A stretch of 6,650 nucleotides of DNA from Candidatus Mycoplasma haematohominis (lineage in GTDB: Bacteria; Bacillota_I; Bacilli_A; Mycoplasmatales; Mycoplasmoidaceae): contig NZ_CACTIB010000001.1 of the NCBI RefSeq assembly GCF_902712995.1, forward strand, positions 1 to 6,650, read 5' to 3'. The notes below the pieces were generated by a model. That model was not told where the DNA came from and made no database searches. It was given only the letters and a program-made list of their open reading frames with translations. Numbering within the stretch: position 1 is the first letter of the stretch; each line of letters opens with the position of its first letter. Shown here piece by piece: positions 1-6,552 of the stretch. A program made the position numbers and the translations under genes.

Positions 1-351
1 GATTAAAGTTATGTTCTTTCCAATAATTATTTTTTCTTGGCTTAAATAAGCACAGCACTTTCCAATTCCCGTTTTTGCTGTACTAGCATTTGCAATTAGT
101 AAATCTCCATAATTGCCATATTTAACTTCTTTTATTAATTTTTCGTCTGTTTTGGAAATGCACTTATCGAATCAAATTTCAAATTTAGTATATATCTCAC
201 CATAATGAACGCAAGGATAATTTCCTTGCCCTATTTGAGACTTAATGGCTCCGACCCCTATACAAATATCTGTAGCAATTTCTCCAAGAGATTTTCATTC
301 CCAAACCCCCCCCTTAGTTAATTGATTTAGTAGAGTTGTAATTGATTTCAT
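1..351 (-). CDS. hsdS: Type I restriction-modification specificity subunit HsdS, N-terminal part (cut by window edge)
   Basis: HsdS recognises the DNA target for the type I restriction-modification complex with HsdM and HsdR. Visible here are the first 117 residues; the frame leaves the window open. Family hallmarks of the first target-recognition domain are seen: W-x-W-x-x-LGEI at residues 17-25, the distinctive YPCVHYGEIYTKF at 45-57, and GDLLIANAS at 82-90 (compare PCIHYGxIYT and GDLLIATTS in the family). Two TGA codons (residues 19 and 60) must be read as Trp. The ATG at 351-349 is the first possible start, because an in-frame TAA lies two codons upstream. No clear Shine-Dalgarno is visible; a TATAAA (plus-strand 394-399) could be a -10 box, though this is weak. 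Eight consecutive G fall in codons 13-16, suggesting slipped-strand switching. The gene is divergent from the paralogue array. The HsdS call is firm; the second recognition domain and partner genes lie outside the window. Confidence 0.9.
306..313 (-). repeat. Eight-base poly-G tract inside hsdS (candidate phase-variation switch)
   Basis: The plus strand shows eight consecutive C, which is G8 in the hsdS coding strand, spanning the third base of codon 13 to the first base of codon 16. At eight bases the frame is open (ON). By my translation, loss of one G would end the protein at about 30 residues and gain of one at about 36. This is the only long G/C homopolymer in an AT-rich window. Poly-G slippage in hsdS is known elsewhere, for example in Neisseria; that it acts as a switch here is inference. 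Confidence 0.6.
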
Positions 352-591
352 GTGTTAATTAGAGTCTATTAGAAATAGATTTTCAATTGTGTGTTTATAA
401 ATTCGCCCCTGCTGATTTAAAAATAAAAAATGTTTTTCGTTTGATTTTTAAAATTCGCTGGTACTACAAATGCATAAATAATTAATAGCAACAAAAAAAA
501 TAATAAAAACGTTCTGTGGATTTGCCTTTTCTAATTTAACTTAAACATTCTTCTCAAAAAGATAATTTCTAAAGTTAAATTTTTTGGCCTT
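352..591. other. Divergent intergenic spacer
   Basis: This AT-rich stretch lies between the minus-strand hsdS and the plus-strand array, so it should hold the promoters of both. No frame of convincing length was found on either strand. It contains an eight-base poly-A run (493-500) followed by further A-rich sequence. A TATAAA on the minus strand (394-399) is a possible -10 for hsdS. No convincing -35 boxes or stem-loops were seen. Confidence 0.5.
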
Positions 592-1443
592 TTGAAAGGC
601 TTAGTTTTTGGTTCTCTACTTGCGGTTACTGGTTTTGGCGGCTGATTATCTTTTGTTGTATCCGAAAGAACAGCAATCAAAGAACAAAATTTAGGTTTTG
701 CATTATTTGAGATTGATAAAAATGTTCCCACAAGTAAAGCGATTCAAAATGCAGGCGAAGATACTTTTGGATATTTTTTTAAACATCATTTTGTAGATGC
801 TTCTAATGGTGAAAATGAAGAGTGATGGAAGTGAGCATACAAAAATAGATATCAATTTGCAAGAATAGCCTTTAACTCTTCAGACGGTTATTTATCTGAG
901 GAATTTAAATCCGTCAATGATCATAATTCTCTAAAAAGCGCCTGCGAAAAGGTCTATAAGAAAAAATTAAAGACTCCTGTTGTAAATGAATCTTCTGTAA
1001 CTCAAAAAGAAAAAATTAATTCGTTGGAAGAAATTTGGCTTTATTGTTCGATTGAAGGAATTTTTCCGATCACTGTAGAAGAAGATTATGAATGAGATCA
1101 GGAGGAAGAAGAGGAAAAAGATAATAATATACACGATATAGAAGAAAAAATAAATCCCAATTATCAGTCACGATTGGTTGCGATTTCTGGAAACGAAAAG
1201 TTCTGAGATAATCATGCGAAAACTTTCTTTAAAAAAGATGTTAGTGGTGAAGGCTCAGGAAATAAAGCCACGGAAAGCGAAGCAGGTTTCAGTACGTTGT
1301 ATGGAAAAACAGGTGGCGATAGAACGGCAAAAGAATTAAAAGAATTGTGTGGGAAAAATTATGAAAAATTTAGCGAGGCAAGCAGCAAAGACAAAATAAT
1401 AAAAGAAACAATTATGTTCTGCTCTTTGAGGAGTTTTGAATAA
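592..1443 (+). CDS. Membrane-anchored two-module cysteine-motif paralogue 1, hypothetical
   Basis: Function unknown. Read in code 4 the frame gives 283 residues; five TGA codons encode Trp. Residues 1-23 are hydrophobic (KGLVFGSLLAVTGFGGWLSF), probably an uncleaved anchor or signal. TFG lies at 58-60, followed by FxxHHFVDA, and WWKW at 78-81 followed by YKNRY. Module 1 has Cys118 (C-x3-Y) and LYCSIEG with Cys152. A strongly acidic linker covers about 163-185. Module 2 has FW at 204-205, EAGFxxLY, Cys253 (ELCGKNY) and MFCSL with Cys277. The closest relatives by eye are the genes at 4875 and 4054. The TTG start was chosen because no ATG or GTG is in frame between the stop at 532 and the anchor, and because the resulting N-terminus matches the MKPLIF start of the gene at 4875; ATT 547 or ATA 562 would lengthen it. 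First gene of the array. The coding call is firm, the start uncertain. Confidence 0.85.
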
Positions 1444-1531
1444 AGAGAGTATTTTTGCTTTTTTTATCTAATTCTCTTAAATTGGTAAAAAATTAAATTC
1501 TTCTTATTTATTTGGAAGATCAAATAACTTT

Positions 1532-2329
1532 GTGGATCTAGCAAAGATAATTATTTCGGTTGGTTCTTTAGTTGTAATTGGAGTAGGAGGTTACATGTTT
1601 TCTCCTGTATTTACTAATAGTCCACCAATGCCAGATGTTCACCATACTATTTCAGTTTCAACAAGCTTTTCTAAAGATTACACTTCCGGAACATTTGGGA
1701 TAAAGTATGGATATTTATTAGTAGACACTAAGAAACCAGAAAATCAAAATTGATGAGAGTGAAGTTTAAATCGTTTTTATTCCGATTCTAAAAGTGATTC
1801 TTTGAGTGCTGAATTTAAGGAAATAACAGATGGATATAAATTTGAACATGCCAACTCTGAAATTGTCTTTCTAAGTGATGTATGTGAAGCCGCATTTAAA
1901 AAAGAATTAACTACTGTTACTGGAAATTATGAAAATGATGTCTGGAAATATTGTTCTTTATCTTTAATTAAGCCTTTAACAGTAGAAGAGTCCTCTGATA
2001 AAGAAAGATATTCTTGCACTCCAGAAAAAATCGGGAATACCAGTAAATCTATTCTTATGTCTGTTGAAAATCCTTTAAACAAAGATTTTTGAGACTTAAA
2101 AACTGGCGAATTTTTTAGAAAAGGATCAATAGATTTCCCAACACCTTCAACAGATAATTCTTTTTTCAAAAAGTTTTATGACGATAACAAAAATAAGTTT
2201 CCAAAACCAAACTTAAGAGAAAAGTGTGGAGAATCATATGAAAAAGTTGCAGATAATAGCACTTCTTCTCAAGATAAACCAACTAAGACAGAAGTTATTA
2301 AGTTTTGTTCTTTAAAAGGCTCTGAATAA
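1532..2329 (+). CDS. Membrane-anchored two-module cysteine-motif paralogue 2, hypothetical
   Basis: Function unknown; 265 residues in code 4 with four TGA-encoded Trp. The hydrophobic anchor is at about 5-24 (IIISVGSLVVIGVGGYMF). GTFG is at 53-56 and WWEW at 74-77, three of its four Trp or flanking codons being TGA. Module 1 has Cys118 (DVCEAAF) and WKYCSL with Cys141; an extra Cys162 lies in the linker. Module 2 has FW at 186-187, FFKKFYDDN in place of AGFxxLY, Cys232 (REKCGESY) and KFCSLKG with Cys259. The GTG at 1532 is preferred because it places the hydrophobic segment immediately at the N-terminus. GGAAG 13 bases upstream is only a weak ribosome-binding match. Only six bases separate its stop from the next start, so the two are probably co-transcribed. 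More diverged from the genes at 592, 4054 and 4875 than these are from one another. Confidence 0.87.
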
Positions 2330-2335
2330 TTTTTT

Positions 2336-3166
2336 ATGTCAGCATTGGTTAAAGGAGCTTCAGGGATAGGAGCAGGAACTCTTATTATTGGTGGAGGTTA
2401 TGGATTAGCTACCCATGTTATTTCCGTAAGGTATACAACTCTAAAAGAATCTCAAACAACTTTATACGCTGTAGGAACTATAGGAGGAAATAATAAGGAT
2501 GAATTTGTTGATCCTATTTTTGAAGGAAACGAAAAGTGATGGAATTATGTATATAAGAATGTTTTTGAGGAAGATAAAAAAAGAAATGATATTTCAATAA
2601 GCAATGAGTTTGAAAATGTAGCTAATGCCTTTCTAAAAGGCGTATCTGATAAAAATGAAACATATCTAAATCAAGTATGTCATGCTGCTCTTTTGAAAAC
2701 AGAGAAAACAACTGTAAACACAACTTATATTCAGAATGTTTGAAGATATTGTTCTACTTCTCCTGATTTATTTTTTCGCTCCAAAGGAACAGAGCCGAAA
2801 CCCAAAATATTGGCGGAAGCTAATTCTCAAGTAGAGGAAAATAAGTTAAGCGGGATTGGTAATAATAAGAATGATCTAGTTGCTGATATCAAGGACAATG
2901 AAGATTGATGAAATTGAGCTTTTTCTAATAGATTGGAGGGTCTAAAGAAAGATGCAAACAATATAAGCGATCCTTTTAAAGCTGTAACAAGTGGTTATGG
3001 AACTGACGAGAATAATAGTTTGAATAAAGTTTGTGATGCTCAATATAAGAAACCTAGTTCTGATTTTTCTGATGATTCTACTAATACAGATGGTAAATAT
3101 AAATTAAAGCAAGATGTCGATAGATTCTGCACTTTAGGAAAGAATAAAAAGTTATCTCTTAGTTAA
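2336..3166 (+). CDS. Membrane-anchored paralogue 3 with two module-1-like halves, hypothetical
   Basis: Function unknown; 276 residues, five TGA-encoded Trp. The N-terminus is a glycine-rich hydrophobic anchor (residues 4-24, VKGASGIGAGTLIIGGGYGL), common in haemoplasma hypothetical proteins. The GTFG motif is degenerate (GTIG, 47-50). The first half has WWNY at 68-71, YKN, Cys115 (QVCHAAL) and WRYCST with Cys139. A charged linker follows. The second half has WWNW at 191-194, then AFSNR, Cys233 (KVCDAQYKK) and RFCTLG with Cys265. Unlike its relatives, the second half carries the WWxW...NR signature normally seen in module 1 and lacks AGFxxLY, so it looks like a module-1 duplication. It follows the gene at 1532 by six bases. 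The CSxxGxxP extension after the Tyr-Cys-Ser motif is absent. The most diverged large member; family membership rests on motif order. Confidence 0.85.
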
Positions 3167-3367
3167 GTCTTTGCCAGTTATTAGAGAGATTTAGATAAGT
3201 CAAAATAAGATGTAGAGAAATTTGCTGTTCAATAGAAATGAATTAAATGCAATAAACCTTTTGTATATTCTAGGAAATAATTGATTTTTAGGAGATGTTT
3301 CTGTATTAGACGAAGAAAACAAAATATTATTTGACTTTGTTAAATTTACTTTTTAAGATTTTTTATT

Positions 3368-3859
3368 TTGAATTCAAGCTATTCTAATTTCACAGATTTT
3401 TCTTTTCTTAAAAGCAAAGCAGAATCAATAAAAAAGATATGAATTGGAGAATTTGCTATATCTATTTTTCTTTCTGTACTTTTATTAACAATCATCGCAT
3501 GCGTAGGGCTTTTCGATGTTTTGTCTGGTGCTGTTATAGCGCTTGTAGTTTTTATTCTTTTAATGTCCTTAGTGTCAATAGTTCTTTGAATAATAGATGT
3601 TATAAAGTGTTTGGGTTTTGTTTCTAGTCTTGATTCTTTCGCTTTATCAAACAAAGCACATTTAGACCGTTCAGTTATTTATTTAGCGCAAGAAACTGGA
3701 GGCAAAATTAAGATCATATTAATTTTCTATTTAATAGGTTTCTTTTTTCCTCCTTGTTTAATTGTTTCTTTCATATTTAAATTTATCTTTTGAAATTCTT
3801 TTAGGCAACTGACTTGATCTGTAGAAGGCACTGAAATAGAAGTTAAAGTAGAACATTAA
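3368..3859 (+). CDS. Small polytopic membrane protein, hypothetical
   Basis: Not recognised. The code-4 frame gives 163 residues with four TGA-encoded Trp and no TGG. Three long hydrophobic segments are visible: about 26-49 (ending IIACVGLFD), 52-76 (ending SIVLWII) and 114-141 (IKIILIFYLIGFFFPP and onward). A soluble loop at about 84-113 contains SSLDSFALSNKAHLDRS and Q-E-T-G-G. The C-terminal tail is charged (VEGTEIEVKVEH). It has none of the family motifs of its neighbours (no GTFG, WWxW or Cys-x3-Tyr), so it interrupts the paralogue array. The TTG at 3368 is chosen as the only common start codon ahead of the first membrane segment; no Shine-Dalgarno is apparent, so the start is uncertain. 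The sustained hydrophobic pattern makes it a real gene. A transporter component or accessory membrane subunit are both possible, but nothing in the sequence decides. Confidence 0.72.
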
Positions 3860-4053
3860 ATAGTTATTTTTTACTTATTGTAGTAAGCGAAATTTAATTA
3901 TTAATTTTTTGGTGGTTTTCTTATTTTCAATAAAAAACATTCTTAATCCATAAATTATCATTTATTTTTATTAGTAGAAAATAAATTTTTGTATATTTCT
4001 TAAAAGAAAACATAGAATTTGAAGTTAGTATTTTCAAGTAAAAAATAACATTG
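3860..4053. other. Intergenic gap within the array
   Basis: Very AT-rich sequence with no credible gene on either strand. It holds a five-base inverted repeat TTACT/AGTAA (3871-3886) and a short palindrome TTTCTTAAAAGAAA (3996-4009). Both are weak and easily expected by chance in such DNA. A TTGAAG at 4019-4024 could be a -35 box for the next gene but has no good -10 partner. The gap probably separates two transcription units, the later one starting at 4054. Confidence 0.4.
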
Positions 4054-4866
4054 TTGTATTCATCAAAAACTCTTGCGACTGTAATTGCTGGATCTGCAGT
4101 CTTTATATGAATTTCTTTTGGGATATACGTTATTCAATCTAGAGAAGTTTCAGTAAGTAGAAATCCAAGAGTTAGACATCGTTATCAGTCTGGTAGAAGA
4201 TTCTCTGGTCGTAAATTTATTAAGAATCCACAAGCAGGAACATTTGGTTTTGATTTCCAAAAACACTTTATTGATACCTCTGATAAAGCAAACGTTTCAT
4301 GATGATCTTGAAGCTATAAAAGATTTTCAAGTAGTAGAGAAGATGCTTTTAATTCGAGGAGAATAAGTTTTGAATTTCAGAGTATAAAAAGTGTTGATGA
4401 CTTAAAAGAAAGATGTTCAGAGGCCTATAAAAAGAAAACAAGAGAAGAAATCTCTCCTATTAATAGAAACATAAAACAGGAGAAATACGAGTCAGATATT
4501 TGAACTTATTGTTCTGTAGAAGGAGGAACTCCGGAAACAATTTATGAGCAAGGCGATAGATTTATAGGTAGATATAAATTAGGAAATGTTTATCAATCCA
4601 GCATGATTTCTACTCGTGCAGTAGAAAACGGAAAATTTTGAAGAAGACAAGCAATTGCTTTCTATGGAGAAAATGGTAAAGGTATAGGTTCTGAAGCTAA
4701 AGATGAGCAAGCAGGTTTTAAGAAGTTATATGAAACTGATGATAGAACAATTGAATCACTTAAAGAGTTATGCGAAATTAACTACGATATTTCCTATAGT
4801 GAAAATTCAGAATTAGCCAAAGAAACACTTAGATTTTGTTCCCTATCGGGTTCTATAAATCGATAA
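4054..4866 (+). CDS. Membrane-anchored two-module cysteine-motif paralogue 4, hypothetical
   Basis: Function unknown; 270 residues, six TGA-encoded Trp. The hydrophobic anchor spans about 6-28 (LATVIAGSAVFIWISFGIYV). It is followed by an unusually arginine-rich stretch (about 32-56; RNPRVRHRY and GRRFSGRK), not seen in the siblings. GTFG is at 62-65 and WWSW at 83-86. Module 1 has Cys121 (ERCSEAYKKK) and WTYCSVEGGTPET with Cys153. Module 2 has FW at 195-196, GSEAKDEQAGFKKLYE, Cys240 (ELCEINY) and RFCSLSG with Cys262. It is close to the genes at 592 and 4875 in the second module. Two TTG codons in a row (4051, 4054) can start it; an in-frame TAA lies two codons above 4051, so no longer form exists. 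The gene at 4875 begins eight bases after its stop, suggesting one transcript. Confidence 0.86.
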
Positions 4867-4874
4867 GTTTTTCC

Positions 4875-5747
4875 ATGAAGCCTCTAATCTTTATTTTCAG
4901 TTTATTTTCTTTAATAACTGGATTTGGGTTTGCGCTTTCTTCTAGATTTATAGAACAAACGAAACTTCGTTATCAAAAACTTTCATCTAAATTATCTTTA
5001 GAGGATAAAGCTCCTACACATAAAGAAATTCAGAATCCAAAAGAAGGAACATTTGGATACGACTTTAAGTATCATTTTGTTGATGCAGAAGATACATTGA
5101 ATGATGATTGATGAAGGTGAAATTATAAGAATAGATATTTAGGATCTGTAGAAGATAGATATGGAAGTGTTGAAAATTTTCCATACAGTTCTCAGGCAAT
5201 TAGAAGTTATTCCGATTTAAAAGATGTTTGCAAGAACGCTTATTCTCAGGAAATGAAAGCTGAGAAATTAATTGGAGAAAGATTTTGAACTTTTTTCCAG
5301 GAACAATATGTATGAATTTATTGTTCAGCAAATGGAGTTATTCCTATTACTTTAGAGGATGATTTGGAATGAGAAATATTAGAGCTTGAAGACGATTGTT
5401 ACAGTTCTGAAGAGGGCTCTTGTAGTGCAACCATGTCTTTTGTGCAGGAATCTGCTTTAGTTTCTTCAGATTCAGTTAATGATTTGTTTTGAGAAAATCA
5501 AACAAAAGCTTTCTTTGGTTCAGAAGATGGAAAATGAGAAGGTTTAGGAAAGAAAGCGAAGTTAGAGGATGCTGGATTTAAGAAATTGTATGACGAAAAT
5601 AAGAAAAAAACAACAGATAAAGAAATTTTGAAAAACCAATGTTCAGAAAACTACAAGAAAAAAGATGAAGAGGATTGAAAAAAAATATTGTCAGAGGTAA
5701 CTATGTTTTGTTCATTGAGAGGATCATTAGGAATGGAACAAAAATAA
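4875..5747 (+). CDS. Membrane-anchored two-module cysteine-motif paralogue 5, hypothetical
   Basis: Function unknown; 290 residues, the largest member, with nine TGA-encoded Trp. The anchor is at about 3-22 (PLIFIFSLFSLITGFGFAL). GTFG is at 58-61, continuing YDFKYHFVDA. WWRW is at 79-82, then YKNRY. Module 1 has Cys119 (DVCKNAY) and WIYCSANGVIPIT with Cys150. The acidic linker holds two extra cysteines, 175 and 183 (DDCYSSEEGSC), a possible local disulfide. Module 2 has FW at 205-206, EDAGFKKLYDEN, Cys256 (NQCSENYKKK) and MFCSLRG with Cys279. An in-frame ATG at 4836 would add 13 residues but overlaps the previous gene by 31 bases. The ATG at 4875 is preferred since it leaves an eight-base spacing and puts the anchor at the very N-terminus. 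Likely co-transcribed with the gene at 4054. Confidence 0.88.
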
Positions 5748-5828
5748 ATATGAATATATTTTTAGTTAACTAACTATTTCAAAATTGGATCTGAAACCTG
5801 CATAAATAGCGATTTAAGTGATTATTCT

Positions 5829-5834
5829 TATAAT
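5829..5834 (+). promoter_or_regulatory. Candidate -10 box for the small gene at 5856
   Basis: A perfect TATAAT lies 21 bases before the ATG at 5856, giving a predicted leader of roughly 15 bases. No convincing -35 hexamer was found at the usual spacing, which is common in mollicutes where the -10 element dominates. In DNA this AT-rich a match may arise by chance, so the call rests mainly on its position. Confidence 0.4.
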
Positions 5835-5855
5835 AACTCTCACAATTAATTAAAA

Positions 5856-5987
5856 ATGGTATCTTCTTCAACCATCTTAGCTGTAACTTCTATAAACGTT
5901 GTTTTTGTAGCAGGAGTTTCTTACTTAACTGTTCAATTATCTTCTGCAGAATGCAGTCAGACTTCTAGCACTGAAGAAACAGAATAA
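5856..5987 (+). CDS. 43-residue membrane-anchor-like peptide, possibly a remnant paralogue
   Basis: Not recognised. The frame from ATG 5856 gives 43 residues: a hydrophobic segment at about 6-28 (ILAVTSINVVFVAGVSYL) and a short polar, acidic tail with one cysteine (Cys33) ending STEETE. This resembles the anchor region alone of the neighbouring family, with no GTFG, WWxW or module cysteines. SSAEC is not a good lipobox because of the Glu before Cys. Support for a real gene comes from the upstream TATAAT and from its stop codon lying in one arm of a perfect inverted repeat whose other arm holds the stop of the convergent gene. It may be a small membrane peptide, or the surviving N-terminus of a paralogue lost by rearrangement. 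There are no TGA codons to test code use. Confidence 0.5.
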   Translation: MVSSSTILAVTSINVVFVAGVSYLTVQLSSAECSQTSSTEETE

Positions 5988-6005
5988 AAGATTCCTTTTA
6001 TTCTG
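5980..6005. terminator. Perfect inverted repeat between convergent genes, candidate bidirectional terminator
   Basis: Arms CAGAATAAAAG (5980-5990) and CTTTTATTCTG (5995-6005) are perfectly complementary over 11 bases around an ATTC loop. The repeat covers the stop codons of both convergent genes: TAA 5985-5987 on plus and TAA 6000-5998 on minus. It would form a hairpin in either transcript. The stem is AT-rich and no U-run follows it on either strand, so intrinsic termination is not assured; it may instead mark or protect the 3' ends. Confidence 0.55.
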
Positions 6006-6552
6006 GCATTTCACCATCTTTAGAACATAGAAGTCATACAACATCCAGTGTTTCTTCTTTTTCTCCCTCTAGATCCATTCAGTATGCTCTTCAACATGCA
6101 TTGTTAAGGGAGTTGTAATCTTTCCTATTGTTTTCATGTGCAACAAACCCGCTTTCTAAATTATCGAAAACCGAATAAAGTTTAGATTGACTATCCACTA
6201 ACGGATTTTCGCTATAGATTGAATATCTAGCTTTAAATAACTCTTCTCATGCAGAGGAGTTATTTTCTTTTCATGTATCGATAAATTCATTTTTGTATTT
6301 TTGATTTTCTTTTATGAAATTCTTATCCTGTCTTTTTATGAATTCCTGAAAGTTATTTTCTTCACTCAAGACTTTATAACTTTTTTCTATTTTTTTCACG
6401 CTTCCAAATCTAGATTTTCTCTTAACAGGAACAAGAGAAGCTCTTTTATTTTCGTCTGTTTTTGCAGATAGTGTTCCAGCAGCTGCTCCACCTGTAACGA
6501 TGGCACTACTTCCTGAAATTAAACTTACTTTTGCTAGGGTGGTTTTTGTCAT
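5998..6552 (-). CDS. Membrane-anchored single-module paralogue, hypothetical
   Basis: Function unknown; 184 residues, five TGA-encoded Trp in the C-terminal half. The N-terminus (about 5-28: LAKVSLISGSSAIVTGGAAAGT) is a small-residue hydrophobic anchor typical of haemoplasma hypothetical proteins. A basic and then coiled, charged stretch follows (about 33-95; VKRKSRFG near 43-50). One module follows: W102 with E-E-L-F-K-A-R-Y (matching WWxWxYKNRY), Cys153 (NNACWRAY, the C-x3-Y motif) and WLLCSKDGEMPE with Cys176, matching W-x-YCS-x-x-G-x-x-P of module 1. The protein ends right there, so it lacks the second module and GTFG. ATG 6552 is the natural start. TATATT (plus 6567-6572) 14 bases upstream is a possible -10, implying a very short leader; AGAGG is too far for a ribosome site. 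It runs opposite to the array and converges with the 43-residue gene. Confidence 0.85.

Noticed and set aside
531..731. Minus-strand open frame opposite the start of paralogue 1
   Set aside because: It is the antisense shadow of a gene with strong family motifs on plus; its translation has no recognisable features.
1443..1478. AAGAGA/TCTCTT inverted repeat after paralogue 1 as a terminator
   Set aside because: Six-base arms around a loop of about 24 bases, unstable and likely chance.
1927..2169. Minus-strand open frame opposite paralogue 2
   Set aside because: Antisense shadow of a gene whose plus-strand motifs are conserved.
592..3166. Interpretation of the array as pseudogenes broken by stop codons
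   Set aside because: All interrupting stops are TGA and fall at aligned Trp positions; reading them as Trp restores full-length, motif-matched proteins.
3222..3356. Open frame of 44 residues on plus (TTG start) just ahead of the membrane-protein gene
   Set aside because: With only two stop codons in AT-rich DNA this length is expected by chance; it has no ribosome site, membrane segment or family motif. It could be a degraded gene but nothing supports it.
3379..3654. Minus-strand frame (and a shifted plus frame at 3439-3627) over the membrane-protein gene
   Set aside because: The plus frame from 3368 gives three coherent membrane segments and a single uninterrupted 163-residue protein; the others are shadows.
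3871..3886. Short inverted repeat TTACT/AGTAA after the membrane-protein gene as a terminator
   Set aside because: Five-base AT-rich arms with no following T-run; too weak to call.
4836..4874. Upstream ATG start for the gene at 4875
   Set aside because: It would overlap the preceding gene by 31 bases and put a polar stretch before the anchor; ATG 4875 fits the family pattern better.
5940..5960. Lipoprotein signal in the 43-residue peptide (SSAEC)
   Set aside because: Glu immediately before the Cys is not accepted in the usual lipobox, so lipidation is not supported.
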